Source of the DNA: Ursus arctos
Taxonomy: Eukaryota > Chordata > Mammalia > Carnivora > Ursidae
Assembly (NCBI RefSeq): GCF_023065955.2
Contig: NW_026622874.1
Span: 25,663,772-25,727,771 of the forward strand
DNA length: 64,000 bases
Direction of reading: 5' to 3'
Shown: positions 22,501 through 34,740 of the stretch, piece by piece
Layout: every line of letters starts with the position of its first letter
Position numbering within the stretch: the first letter of the stretch is position 1
Made by a program: the position numbers and the translations under genes
Notes under the pieces: generated by a model
What the model was told of the DNA's origin: nothing
The model's database searches: none
The model's input: only the letters and a program-made list of their open reading frames with translations

Positions 22501-23320
22501 AATGAATCTCAAGGTTCTTTTTAGAGAAGTCAAGCATTTCTATTGCAAAACTGTCCATCTTATTATCCTTCTGATCAAAAACAATATAGAACTTTTGGTT
22601 CTTTTTTAGTTCACTGTGCACTTAAGTGATTCTGTAATTTTTTCATGATACTCCTAGGCCAAAAGATATATTTAACACTTCTGTTTTATTAACAACCTAA
22701 GTATTTATGTCCTAACCACTTAAAAGCCATTTGAAAAAATAATATACACAAATACAAACACATATTTACTGAAAGAATGTGAGAATTTATCCAAGGTCAA
22801 CTATAAATTATTTTGCTGATTAAAAGCTGTAGGTAAATAGTAAGACCCAAAAGCTAGAAAATCATAATATGAATGATCAACTTTTATTGTTAAGAGACCA
22901 ATATATGAATTTGCTATTTGTTTACCTTCTTTAGCCAGTTGTCAATACATGTTTTGTAATTATAAATTTACATGGATATTAAAAATGAAAGAAGTCCAAA
23001 AAACGGAAAGAAAGAAGAACCATTACTTCCTGCGTGCCAGCAATAAGTCAAGAAACAAATACCTACCCATCTGGCAAACTCCTTACTCATTTTACAAGGC
23101 TAATCTCAAATATCATTTTTTTGTAAGTCTTTCTTGCCTAAAAACTCTCAGCCACAACTTGAAACGCCTTCTGTAGGACTCTCAGGAGGTCACAAACATG
23201 CATACAAAGCACACTGAACATAATTCTTTGTTTATGTTTGTTTCACTGACTGACTGACTGAGCGAGCTCTCTGAGCCAATGCTTCTCTGAGGGGTGAAAA
23301 AAAACTTCATTTTTTAATGG
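22501..23320. other. Intron, mostly unrecognised; L2-like patch
   Basis: No gene is seen. A patch at 23060-23260 (CTCCTTACTCATTTTACAAG, AAATATCATTTTTTTGTAAG) may be an L2 3' end. Confidence 0.4.
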
Positions 23321-23324
23321 TGTG

Positions 23325-24060
23325 CAATTTTTAATAGCTTTTTCAGGTATACTTTACATAGCATAGCATTCACCCATGGTAAGCATAGTTTGCTGATTTT
23401 TAGCAATTTTTTTTTAATTTTTTTAAAAAGATTTTATTTATTTATTTGACAGAGATAGAGACAGCCAGCGAGAGAGGGAACACAAGCAGGGGGAGTGGGA
23501 GAGGAAGAAGCAGGCTCATAGTGGAGGAGCCTGATGTGGGGCTCGATCCCGTAACACCAGGATCACGCCCTGAGCTGAAGGCAGACGCTTAACCGCTGTG
23601 CCACCCAGGCGCCCCTGATTTTTAGTAAATTTGTAGAGTTGTGCAATCATCAGCACCATCCAATTTTAGAACATTTCCAACAATCCATATACTTCTGTCA
23701 TGGCCATTGGCTGTCAATCCTCACTCCCACCCCCCAACCCCACGTAACCACTGATCTGCTTTCTGTTTCTATACACTTGCCTTTTCTGGACACTTTTATA
23801 AAGGAATCACACAACATGTTGTCTTCTGCATCTGTCTGGCTTCTTAGCATGATTTTGAGGTTCATCCATTTTGTATCACGTATCAGGAGTTCCTTTTATT
23901 AATGAATTACATATTTGTTGGGTGGATATACCACATTTTCTTTAAATATTCATAAGCTGACAGACATCTGAATTGTTTCTAATTTTTTTACTATATAAAT
24001 TATGCTGTTAACATTCACCTATAAATTTTTGTGTGGACTATCATCATCATCTTTGTATTG
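23325..24060 (-). mobile_element. Old L1/HAL1-type 3' region, antisense, split by a SINE
   Basis: Reads like the reverse strand of an old L1M element: TTTCAGGTATACTTTACATA, AGTTGTGCAATCATCAGCAC, AACCACTGATCTGCTTTCTG, GGAATCACACAACATGTTG and GGTTCATCCATTTTGTATCA. The ORF at 23639-23902 lies inside and is not a gene. Confidence 0.75.
23408..23615 (-). mobile_element. Young CAN-SINE
   Basis: Flanked by TGATTTTTAG at 23394-23403 and 23616-23625; full length. Confidence 0.92.
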
Positions 24061-24099
24061 TAAGAGCTTGCATACAGTAGCCTCAATCCATGTTTGCTG

Positions 24100-25425
24100 A
24101 CTGAGTGACTGAATGAATATACAGGAAAAACTTTTCTCTGGTAATCCAAGTTTCATATAGAAATAGAGGACAAATAAATACCAGGGGTATTCAGCTACTT
24201 TTTTGAACTATTTTCTTCCTTAAGGGCAAGACTATCTAGAAAAGTGTATGAGGGAAAATCCCTTGTTGGGAGTAGGAGAGTAAAAGCATGTAATTTGGGA
24301 AAAAAAATTCAATATTACCATAGTTATGGTGTGAGATTTTTATACTTAGCAAAAGGGTTTAATACTTATCAACAGGTTTAAAAGGGATGAGAAAGGGATG
24401 CTTTTGATACTAAGTATCGAAATCTATGTTTCAATGACACCTCAGTTTTCTAGAGTCAGATATCCAAAACTCTCAAACATATGGGGGCAGCACAGAACCT
24501 GGAAAAGGGTAAATGTGTACATAAGAATGTACTTTTGCCTATGAATTAAAATCTATACATATACTCACACAAAATAAAAATGAATATTTCTAGGTAATTT
24601 TACAAATGTTGATGAAAGTAGCCTATTTTGACAATAAATTTCAATTTCTACTCATGCCAATAAATCAAGTGGCTCGAAATGAGCCACATTATTACTTTAA
24701 TAATACATGTTTAATGCCATAAGCTCTCAGAAAATAAAATATCTGATAAAAATTTCCAATAACCACCCAAAAACTTTCAAAGCACCTTTATGTCCCTCAA
24801 AAAGCTATAGCATTAACAAGATTTTCTTAGTTTTCACCAGATTTATATATATTTTACTTTTAGAAAAGTTATTTCAGAACTATAAGCTATCTTCTGAATA
24901 ACAAAGCTATTATATTGTTATGGAACTGAAGAATAATTCTTGATAAAGTCAGTGTCTTAGAATACATTTATTTTTTGTATACTTATCTTGCAATGTTACG
25001 AGCTTGCTAATTCAATATTTGGACCTCAGTGTTATTTGAAATACAGAGTAAGTTTGTAAGAGTTGATCAACCCTAGATGACTCAGGATAATTAATTTTGT
25101 TATATTACACAAAATTTTTGTTCTGCCTTTATCTGGAATTCTTATTACATGAAATCATTATACCTCAAATACTGAAGTCTAAAATCTCCATGCATCAATA
25201 AAACATAACATTCTTCAATTTTTTCTATAATAATAACAACTGAATCCTTATTCTCTTACAACTCCAGCCTCAGCAGACTGTTTGTTATCCTCCCCACCCC
25301 CAAATATATCATGTATTTTGATGTCACAATGCATCTGGATAGTGTTTCCTGGGAATACTGCACTCCAAGTCCTCTACCACTGTTAACCCCAATATGCTCC
25401 TCCAAGAGCATGTGAAAATGCCCCG
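24100..25425. other. XPR1 intron, nothing recognised
   Basis: AT-rich non-coding sequence without a convincing repeat or ORF. Confidence 0.45.
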
Positions 25426-25429
25426 CGTT

Positions 25430-25585
25430 TTCAAAGAGCCAATTTAAATTTTACTTCTTCCGGAGGCTTTTCCACAATACCTCTCTCTTCCTCCAAGTAA
25501 AGTCAATGCTTTTACATGTCAGTTTCCATAGTACTTTGCAAAATTCTAAAATACCAAGTATCATATTGTACATAAAAGAAATAGA
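25430..25585 (+). mobile_element. L2 3' end remnant
   Basis: AAATTTTACTTCTTCCGGAG, GGCTTTTCCACAATACCTC and TTTCCATAGTACTTTGCAAA fit the order of an L2 3' region. Confidence 0.55.
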
Positions 25586-25657
25586 CACAATTGGTAAATA
25601 AACACATTAGATATAATCTGATATTTTCTATTCTACTATATTCTATTCATACATATA

Positions 25658-25844
25658 TTTTTTAAAGATTTTATTTATTTGACAGAGAGACAGCCAGCGA
25701 GAGAGGGAACACAAGCAGGGGGAGTGGGAGAGGAAGAAGCAGGCTCCCAGTGGAGGAGCCTGATGTGGGGCTCGATCCCAGAACTCCGGGATCACGCCCT
25801 GAGCTGAAGGCAGACGCTTAACGACTGAGCCACCCAGGCACCCC
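25658..25844 (-). mobile_element. CAN-SINE
   Basis: Full reverse-oriented SINE flanked by TATTCATACATATTT / TATTCATATATTTTT. Confidence 0.92.
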
Positions 25845-27240
25845 TATTCATATATTTTTTTAAATGCTCGTGATGACCCCAGGTATTTTAATTTCCTGAC
25901 CCATGTATTGGGTCATAGCTTACAGCTTAAGAGAACATTAATTTAGATGATAGTCAGCTTTTTTATAAGGATGTCATCCTGCAACGGTATTACTCCATGA
26001 CCAGGGACATTCCCCATCTCATCAGTCTTAGAAAAAAAATCTTAGCAGTCTTAGAAAGACCTAGGAGACTTCAGTGATTAGTAATGTTATCACCAAAAAG
26101 GAGACTTCCTTTAAAAAAACTTCGCTCTCCTTCCACGGTTTTCAAATATTAGAAGATAGGAGGGAAGGAGAGTGGACATGTGGATAGTACATAAATAATT
26201 GTAATTTTAATTATCATCAGATATGTTAACAAGAAAGCAAGCCAGACTGCTTGCTTTAATTCATGTCCCCTACTTCTCTCCTAACCAACCTCCCAATCCC
26301 CATTCTTTACAGCTCTTAAGTAATGGATTCTGTTGTAATAAACTCAAGAGAATCATGATATAGAAAATAATAGTAAGACAATGGGAATTTTAAACAATAC
26401 TACAGACCTATGATCACCCTAATATATACTTAATCCACGTCTTTACACACATACAAGCAAAGAGCTAAATCAGCCATTAAGTCATAATTTAGCTATGTGG
26501 GTACCAGATATATATAATCACTTATAAAATGATATTTAGTATTTCAGTGAAAAAAATGCTTATGTTTTATTACACACACTCAGTGGCATAATATACAATG
26601 CTTCAAATTCAGTAAGAATAAAGAAAAACATAACAGGATTATAGGAATAACTGTAATACGAATACTTCTGAATAACTATTATCCAATTGGTCTTACATAT
26701 ATAAGAAGCCTGAAAATATTTTATAGCCAAGAAATAAATCTGCTTCTATTGCCATAAATCTCATACTTATAAATAACACTACTGCAATTTCTTTCCTTCC
26801 CTTCTTCCCTCTCTCTTTTCTGGTAAAGAAAGGAAAAACTCATAACACTGCTGTGAAGTCATAATAACTGAAGCCAAAAAATTAGGACAGGTTAAAAAAA
26901 AACTGAGATTGTTTAGAAACGAAGGAAAGAGCCCCTAGCTATTTAAAACATTCCAACCAAAAAAAAAAAGGAAAGAAAGAAAGGAAAAGCCCTGCCTGTT
27001 TTAACTGTGGACTATTAAAAGCAACAGATATATTCTAAGATTTTGTTTTTATGTAGGCACATAAAAACACTGCTTATAAGCAAAATATTTTGAATAGAGA
27101 GAGAAAGCAAAATGGTTCTAGCAAAGAGAAAGATGCTATAATATAGAGTGATTAATATGACCAATGGAAAAGGACATTACTGATCACCACAAAAAAGATT
27201 TCTAACACTACAGCTTTCAGGATTGATGCCATTTTTAGTA
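25845..27240. other. Intron with one copy of a local duplication
   Basis: No gene is seen. Positions about 26046-26160 are about 88% identical to 27241-27352 (see findings). The rest is unrecognised. Confidence 0.5.
26046..26160 (+). repeat. Copy 1 of a dispersed duplication
   Basis: Shares CAGTGATTAGTAATGTTATC and the surrounding ~110 bp with 27241-27352 in the same orientation. Confidence 0.8.
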
Positions 27241-27352
27241 CTAGAAGAGACTTAGGAGACATCAGTGATTAGTAATGTTATCACCAAATGGAGCCTTCCT
27301 TTAAAAAACTTCCCTTTCCTTCCATGGTCTTCAAATATTAAAAGATTGTATC
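27241..27352 (+). repeat. Copy 2 of the dispersed duplication
   Basis: Same orientation as copy 1, about 1.2 kb away. A SINE inserted right at its end, at 27357. Confidence 0.8.
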
Positions 27353-27356
27353 TATT

Positions 27357-27560
27357 GGGGCGCTTGGGTGGCTCAGTCGGTTAAGTGTCCGACTCTTCGT
27401 TTTGGCTCAGCTGGTGATCTCATGGATCTTGGGATCAAGTCCTGTGTGCTGGGCTCCACGCTTGGTGTGGGGGTCTGCTTGAGGATTCTCTCCCTCTCCT
27501 GGTGCATGCACTCCCTCTCCCTCTCTCTCTCAACTAAATAATTTTTAAAAATTTTTTTAA
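27357..27560 (+). mobile_element. CAN-SINE, older subfamily
   Basis: Flanked by AAAAGATTGTATCTATT (27340-27356) and AAAAGATTTTATCTATT (27561-27577). Confidence 0.9.
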
Positions 27561-27577
27561 AAAAGATTTTATCTATT

Positions 27578-28845
27578 AATATAAATGCTTATACATTATT
27601 AACTAAAAAATATGTAAAAAAAACATAAAGAGCAATGAAATGACTTATATCAGGTTTTGTGAAATACTGACAATTGCTTCTCACTCCTCACAGGTAGAAC
27701 CCAAGAGGGCTGGGAATCAATGTGTTCATTTTAGTAGTAGCAAGTACATGGAGGCCTAGAAAGGTTAAACGGTAAACTTCTTCTAAAAAATAGTAAGGTT
27801 CAAAAATCCAAAATGTAATTGGTAGGTAACAGAATTGATATGAAAATAAGTATCTACATTTTAGTAGTATTCATTATGTTTTGTTTACCTTTTACAGCAT
27901 TTTGTTTGGGGTATTTAGAAGTTTTAGTCAGGACTATATCTACTTAAAAGTGACCATTTTTAGCTGACCATTAAGTAATTTGTGAGATACAAGTGGGTGG
28001 AGGTAGGTTTATAACCTGAACTCATCCCTGTATTATTTATAGTTTTTCTGTGCCCTAGTGTCTGAGAAATGCAGTATATAAGACAATCTGCCATGGAGAA
28101 GGTGACTAATAAGGAGAAAAATGATATTGTTCAGGACAAGGGCCAAATTCTGTTTCTGTCAATCATGTCTTCATATTACCCATCACTTCCTGACCTGGTA
28201 AAAAGTTAGTCTGAAGACTATCATGTGTACCTACTCTGTGGTGACACCAAGAGGCATGCCCTACTGGCCCTGCCAATACACACAGAAAAAGGAAGTCATT
28301 TACGATCGTAGCCTCCCAATTTTTAATAGTAGAAAGCCTAAAATTATTTTTGAAAAACAATCAAATCTAAGATACCATTTTTCACATTAGGGTTATAACC
28401 CAATATGGGTCATAAAAGCAGCTGTGTGGATCATAAATCAGCATTTTATAAGTCAAATAGAAATAAATACAGAAAATAATATATTACACATAGTAAGGAT
28501 ATTATTCCATAAAAATTTAATTGTTTAAATATATTACATATACACACATATATAGATGCATACAACCATACATAAAACACACATACCTGACTAGGTGTAA
28601 TGGTTCACAATTTGTATATAGTTTTTACTATAACTCAACATGTAAAAAATACGTATCTATTGTTAAGAGTAGATATTTCTTTTGCTTTGTATACCAAGAA
28701 GCATTATCTATTCTTTCTGATCTAAACTATCTACACAGAGTTGGGCTCAGAGATCCTTCCCCAAAAATTCCTAGCAAAAGAAAAATGGTAATTAACTTGA
28801 CCTTTTACATTTTGCATTTACAGCCCTAGGTCATTTACTACAGGC
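27578..28845. other. Intron, nothing firm
   Basis: No gene is seen. A weak MIR-like patch (GAGGCCTAGAAAGGTTAAAC) lies near 27750. The rest is unrecognised. Confidence 0.4.
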
Positions 28846-28849
28846 CCTT

Positions 28850-29165
28850 CTCCGTCTAATCACTCTTTCCCCTGCAAATGCCTTTCTCTTTTAGCTTACT
28901 CTTCCTTATTCTTCATTACATGGCCACCCTCTCCTTCTGTCTACACTGCTGGTTCCTCTTTTCCTCCTATGTCCTAATTGGAAATTATCTTTGTTCTTGC
29001 ATATTGCAATTTCTCTACATTTTTCCCTTGCTGAAAATCTATCATTGCACAGTTTCAAACAGTATTTCTATTCTGTCTCTGCATTCTAGGTGCTTACAAT
29101 GTAGTGCAAAGGACATGCATATATACTGTGCCCTTTCATGGCTCTGTGTCTCTGCATAAATTGCT
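28850..29165 (+). mobile_element. Possible L2 remnant
   Basis: Pyrimidine-rich text ordered like L2 3' sequence (CCTTCTCCGTCTAATCAC, CCCTTGCTGAAAATCTATCA). The 93-codon ORF at 28878-29159 lies in it and has no domain. Confidence 0.35.
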
Positions 29166-29520
29166 CTTTTTCCTAGGAAGCCCAGCCATAAGTGAAAGAT
29201 GAGAAGAACACAGAATTAAGGCATTTGCTTCCTTTTTTGTCAGAAGGGAGTGACTTGCTAAGGAGACTAACCCAGTAAAAAGGGAAGTCAATGATGCACT
29301 TATTTACTAATTCTTAGAAGAAATAATTACTGGAGCAGGTCTTGAGGAGCTAAAATTCAGTCAGTAGTTGTAGAGATTTGCCACAGACTGAAGAGGGATA
29401 GCTTTCCTAAAAAGACTGGAGGAAAATAAGTAAGGGTAAGAGTGTCAACAAGTACTTAGGGGGAGGGGTGGCATAGATCTGCATATGTATTATACATCAA
29501 CAGGAGCTCAAGTTCTTTAG
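29166..29520. other. Intron, nothing recognised
   Basis: Non-coding between an L2-like patch and a SINE. Confidence 0.4.
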
Positions 29521-29690
29521 TTTTTTTTGAAAAAAATTTTTAAAGACATATTTATTTGAGAGAGAGAGAGAGAGTGTGTGTGTGTGTCTGTGTGTGCACG
29601 CTCAGGGGGAGAGGGAGAAAGAAACTCAAGCAGACTCTGTGCTGAGTTCAGAGTCTGATGCAGGGCTTGATCCCTTGACCCAGGTGCCCC
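29521..29690 (-). mobile_element. CAN-SINE, shortened
   Basis: Reverse-oriented SINE with the (GA)n(GT)n tail part and a CCAGGTGCCCC head. It lacks about 40 bp of the middle against full copies. Confidence 0.8.
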
Positions 29691-29801
29691 TGAAGTCCTT
29701 TATATTTATATGTAAAGTAGGAGGTATAATGAGCATGATGGAGAAGATGGTGGGGTCTGAGAATTCAAGAGAATGGTGCTGGGTTTAGAAAAACACTTTG
29801 G

Positions 29802-29950
29802 GGGGGGGCACCTGGATAGCTCAGTTGGTTGAGCATCTGACTCTTGATCTCAGCTCAGGTCTTGATCTCAGTGTTGTGGGTTCATGAGTTTGGGCCCCAT
29901 GTTGGGTCCCACGCTGGTTGTGAAACCTACTTAAAAAACAAACAAACAAA
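29802..29950 (+). mobile_element. CAN-SINE, short old subfamily
   Basis: Starts in a G run, GGGCACCTGGATAGCTCAG, and ends with (AAAC)n. It lacks the usual CT-rich block. Flanked by CACTTTGG copies. Confidence 0.8.
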
Positions 29951-30855
29951 CCCACTTTGGAGCATGGAAAAGGGCACTGATTAGGACCCATGTGCAACTT
30001 TGAGGACATAGTTAATAATGTAACAATGAATTTATACTGGTTCAAGTTTGTTCCGCTGTGATTTTTTTCCCCTGGCTATCCTAAGCAGCCTATGGGTAGG
30101 CATAAAGAAGGTAAAAGGCTGGATTGGTCTACAGGTGGAGTTTCACTAGGCAGAAACATTATAAAGCAATGAGGGTGAGGAGATTAAAAAGCACAAGGGA
30201 CAAAGTGGTTAAGATAACTGACTGAGAGGGAAATAATTCGGGGGGGGGGGCTTATCACTGGAATAGATGAGGGAGCCAAGAAACTTGAGCTTTGTGATAT
30301 GAAAAAAGATATTAAAGGAGTAGGACAGTATAAAAATATATATAAAAAAACAGAATTTTAAAGGGTCAGATATAAATAAATGGAAGTTCTAGTATTTCCT
30401 TCTCAACTCCAATAGCATCTTGTAGATGTCACTCTGGAGACAATGCTCTAGAGCAATAGAAAGGAATATTCCATACAATGGAAAGGCAAAGTAATTTAAT
30501 TAATAAGCAGGAACTGTCTAATTCAGCTCTGAAATAATAAAATCAAAGTTCTGATTCTTCTGAAGCTTCAGACTGGACTTTAGTGAAGCTCCATCAAAGT
30601 ACTGGTTCACAATGAAGTTCCCAAATCCTTGCAACTGCAAAAGAATCTAGGCAATGACCGTATTAGGCTTAAACACTGAGGTACTAGATGCGTCCCTACC
30701 CCAGCTAAAGTAAATATCCCTAAGTACAGTGTAGGAGGAAAAACAAGCCCCAGTTTAAAAATGATGATCAGAAGGTTAAACACTGACATGGCAGAGTTTT
30801 TCTTTCATCAGCAGCAGAAATTGTCCCCTGATTGTTGTACCAAAAAACTACTTAC
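29951..30855. other. XPR1 intron next to an exon
   Basis: No repeat recognised. An 11-base G run at about 30240 may cause assembly or sequencing error. Confidence 0.45.
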
Positions 30856-30957
30856 CTGAATAAAATGTGTTGATTTTGGCAAGTTCCTTTTCACAGGTTT
30901 GGAAAAATTTTTCTTCAAACTTGGCAAAATACCTCTTTACCGTGTCCTCATCTGTAA
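30856..30957 (-). CDS. XPR1: XPR1 coding exon, SPX domain residues ~41-75 (probably exon 3)
   Basis: The 102-nt exon reads, on the minus strand, [19 protein letters not shown] through [12 protein letters not shown] and ends with the first base of a Glu codon. The acceptor is a pyrimidine-rich run ending TTTCAG; the donor is CAG|GTAAG at 30856/30855. It enters and leaves in phase 1, so its length is a multiple of three. This is the first helical-hairpin part of the SPX domain, amphipathic and rich in Lys/Glu. The upstream exon must supply the G of the Val codon. It was chosen over the alternative acceptor six bases further in because only this one keeps Val-Thr and the phase. Exon numbering is inferred from the residue position. 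Confidence 0.95.
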
Positions 30958-32640
30958 CTGAAAGCAAGGAATACAGTATTTAAATATGATGTCCAAAGGC
31001 CAACTAAGAAAACTAGGGAAATAAAATTTAAAGGTGCTACTTCCTTATTCTTCAAAATGACAACAATGAACTGTGAACCATATTAAGCAAAGACTAATGA
31101 AAGGCCTCTTCATAGGAATACAGTCATTTTTTAACTGAATGAAACTCTCTAAGTCTCTACTATAATAAATTTATAGTGGTGAAAAAAATAAGTGTTCTAA
31201 AACTTCAGGAGAAGATACTACTGTAGAGAGATGTGATCAAGGAAGATTCAAGGTGTTGGGGAGTTGAAATGAGTAGGATTTAGCAAGAGTAAATATTTCA
31301 GGGAATAAAAAAAGGAACAGAAACTGAAGACATGAATATATAAGATGTTCCTGGAAAAAAAAAGAGTTGATCGTTTCTACTATATTAAATAGCTTTCCAC
31401 TGATTTTCACTTAGCTGCGCCAGATACAGAAAAAAAAAAAGTAGACTGATGGTTATAAATTGCCTATTCTAAGCCTATAGTCACTGGGTAGGAACATAAG
31501 TGAATTGAGCAAATGGGTGATTATACAAGTATGGTGATAAACGACAACTAACAGCTTCAGGATAAGGAGTGGTATGGATTCTGGCAAGTGAGAGCACATG
31601 TCCATCTAGTTAGTTGTTGCCCTGTGGTGCCACATCTTCCAATTTTTAGGACAAGCCACAAATCTATGTATTTTAAAAACACAGTGTAGACCAATCGATA
31701 TATGCCTCTGCAAGCTATATCCACTTTGTGAGTTCTATTATATAGCTGTCAATTTACTGAATACCACAAGTACAGATATATGTAGCTTCAGGAACCCCCA
31801 AGCCTAAAAGGGCATGTTTCTTGTTCAAGTGATATCTGCCTAGACTCCAGATGCTAATCATAACTATCTTAGTGTAATCGCAAAAACTCTTAAACAATTC
31901 ATCTGTCCAGGGATAAGAGAAACAGTATTTCCCTGAGTAATATGCAATACGCACATATACATACTAATTCTTTGTACCAGAGATACTTTAAAGAAAAACA
32001 AAAGCTTAAAATGAAGTTCTAAAAAGCATGTCAAATATATTCATTTAATTTGAATAACACAAATGTAAAAAAAAAATTATCACTACACAAAACCTTGACT
32101 TAGTTATATATCTACTTCTCTATTTCTTATGCTTTAGAACTTAACAGATAACGCAGGATTCTACTGATTTTACAGTAAGGAAAGGGTGGCCACTTTAAGT
32201 TCCTCATGTAAGTTCCGTAATTAAGGTACAATAAAGGCTACAGCAGCCCAAGGCCACTGTGAATTATTTTTACAAAGCATAAATCAGGTCAAAGCTTTCT
32301 TTTAAGGCGATCTTGAGTTAGAGATGATCCATGGTAACAGATGCTGCTCTTATAATAGCATTTAGCTATAGCTGATTTAAAATAAGAGTAATATCTCATT
32401 CTACTTTACCCATTTTTTTCATTATTATTTTATTCTTTATTATATTGTTAGGAAAGAAAACCCAAAAGCAAAGTATAGGCTTGGTCATATTTACTTTGTT
32501 TCTCTATTAACAGAACAAAGTTGTTCATCAAAGCAATTTAAATATAGCTTCTGTTTAAAAAAATAATTTTAACATATTAATATTTATATACGGACAGGTT
32601 ACATATTCGACAAGATCAAATATTTAAAATATTACTAAGA
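30958..32640. other. XPR1 intron upstream of the 30957 exon
   Basis: AT-rich non-coding sequence. I looked here on the minus strand for the exon encoding residues ~24-41 and found no match. Confidence 0.5.
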
Positions 32641-32837
32641 GGGGCACCTGGGTGGCTCAGTTGGTTAAGCGTCTGCCTTTGGCTTAGGTCATGATCCCAA
32701 AGTCCTGGGATCAAGCCCCACATGGGGCTCCCTGCTCAGTGGGGAGCCTGCTTCTCCCTCTCTCTCTGCCTCCCACCCCCGGGCTTGTGCTTGCATGCTT
32801 TCTTTCTATCTCAAATAAATAAATAAAATCTTAAAAA
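32641..32837 (+). mobile_element. CAN-SINE
   Basis: Flanked by AAAATATTACTAAGA / AAAATATTACTAGGA; complete. Confidence 0.92.
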
Positions 32838-33149
32838 TAAAATATTACTAGGAGCCTAGAAACCAAAAAAATCTAAATAAGCCTCTGAGAAACTAAAACA
32901 TATAATAAATTTTATGTATTAAAGCATGAACATTCTACTCGTTAATCAATCTCATACGAATTCTTCATTTCCTCGATTAAAGACTGTTTTATCTAAAATA
33001 CCAGTAGTCTCTTATGTAGATTTCTGGTTCACATATATAACTTAATAGCCACAAATCAGAAAAGAGTAGAGTAACGTTAGAGCAACACTAAAAAGTAATG
33101 GCAAAAAGAGAGAAAAGAGAAAAGAACTATACATAAAAATAGATCTGCA

Positions 33150-33655
33150 TATACAGGTACCCCCCATTTTTGAAAATTCGAGTTACACTACTTTGCTTTT
33201 ACAGAAGACATATCATGAGTACCTGTTCTTGCAAACTGAAAAGAAATCTGTAGAGGATTTCTGCTTTTACAAAAAAAATACGCACACACACACACACACA
33301 CAGTTTTCAGCATTCGTTTTGCAGCAAGCCATTACAAGGGCAGCAAGCAGCCTGGGCAGTGAGAGTGGCACCGCCAAGCTCCCTCCCTGGGAACTGCACT
33401 CAGCATCTCACCCAAGCCGCCACAGCTTTGAACTATGTCTGCAAGCATCTGTGCTTTATCTCAATTTATTTTGTGCATCTGTTAGCAAAGTATGTCCTAA
33501 GGTATCAGAAAAGCCCAAGAAAGGATATTTTTTGGTTCTGGGAACACTAAAAAATGTTCCTATATAAATTAATGGTAACTGCGTCTTCACATCATCTTGG
33601 CTTACAGGTTTCACAGGAACAGTCCACTTTGGGGAAAACGGGTTCATAGGGTTTA
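33150..33655 (+). mobile_element. Probable DNA transposon remnant (Tigger-like), with internal CA repeat
   Basis: The left end CAGGTACCCCCCATTTTTG and the right part CACTTTGGGGAAAACGGGTT look like degenerate inverted ends. Inside is TCCTAAGGTATCAGAAAAGC, which could derive from the start of a transposase. A (CA)n microsatellite at 33278-33301 interrupts it. The ORFs 33193-33567 and 33359-33550 run through it but show no transposase domain. Family assignment is tentative. Confidence 0.4.
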
Positions 33656-34740
33656 AGAGTAAGACAAAGGGTGCTTCAAATCAATGAGAAAAGAATGGAC
33701 CATATTAAAAATAGGGTTGAGCCATTCATTTGAATAAACTCCAAATGGAGTTAAAAAAACAATGTTATAAAACGCTAGAAAAAAATTAAATAACTCTACA
33801 TAGGGAAAGTTTTCCTAAACACTGCACAAAATAGGCCACAAAGGGAAAGACTGACATTCTCACAAAATGAAAAAATCTCCATTCCACAAGATACCATAAG
33901 CAAACTTAAAAGACAAGCAACAAACAGGGAAAACATATCTTCAACATATAAAATAAAGGATTCACATGCAAAATAGACTTCAAAAATGTCTTACAAATCA
34001 GTATTAAAAAGATATTCCACAAGAAAAACGGATAACTTAGAGCAGTCATAGAAAAATACAAATGGCCAATGAACAAAGGATGCTCAACATCCCAGATATC
34101 AGCTATATGTGACTTCAAAATAATGAAATAAAAATTTTAAACCAACAGATTGAAATAAATTTTAAAATATTATTTCAGCAATGGTAAAGGTAAATGAACT
34201 CTCACTCCCTGTTGGTGGGAATGTAAATGCATAAAGCCATTTAGGAAGGCAATCAGAGAGTACCCGTCAAAATGTTCAGTGCATTTAATCCCACATGTAA
34301 GAAATATATTCTAAAGGAATCTCTGCACAAAAGGATGTGTGTGCAAGGATGTTCATGTAACATGGTTTTTAATAGTGATAAAGAAAACACAGTAATGTTC
34401 AACAAAAGGGAAACAGTTAACCACATATAATAACATCACACAACACTATGCAGCCATTTAAAAAAGATACACATACATCCTGGTATGTGTGAAAATCCTA
34501 AGACACACTGTTGATAAGAAATTTAAATAATGGAATATAGACAGCATGACCTCATTTATGAAAAGATATGTGCATAAATCAATATTCATATGTACATTCA
34601 TAGAAAGAAGATTGGAAGGATGCATACCAAACTGTTAATTGTGGTTATCTCATCTGAAAGAGGAGTAGGTATGAGAGGGAGTCTCACATTTTGCTACTTA
34701 CACTTACTACTGTATTGCTTGAATCCATTGCAATGAAATG
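33656..34740 (+). mobile_element. HAL1/L1-type 3' fragment
   Basis: Old L1-like text: CAAATGGCCAATGAACAAAG, CTCCCTGTTGGTGGGAATGT, AGGATGTTCATGTAACATGG and a CTCATTTATGAAAAGATATG block. No intact frame. Confidence 0.7.

Larger units (their letters stand above)
13052..30957 (-). other. XPR1: XPR1 gene, internal part (five exons and four introns)
   Basis: This is the span of the recognised XPR1 exons. XPR1 is a multipass plasma-membrane phosphate exporter whose N-terminal cytoplasmic SPX domain senses inositol pyrophosphates; it was first named as a retrovirus receptor. The five exons read in one frame across four splice junctions and together give about 215 residues (roughly 41-255), matching the human protein as I know it. 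The introns are about 12.1 kb, 2.9 kb, 258 bp and 2.0 kb in transcript order. Every intron begins GT and ends AG. No frameshift or stop is seen, so this looks like the functional locus and not a retrocopy. The promoter, first two exons and C-terminal EXS part are not in view. Confidence 0.95.

Noticed and set aside
33193..33567. 124-codon plus-strand ORF as a possible gene
   Set aside because: It crosses a CA repeat (HTHTHTHT run) and likely transposon sequence, has no domain, and shows no splice or promoter context.
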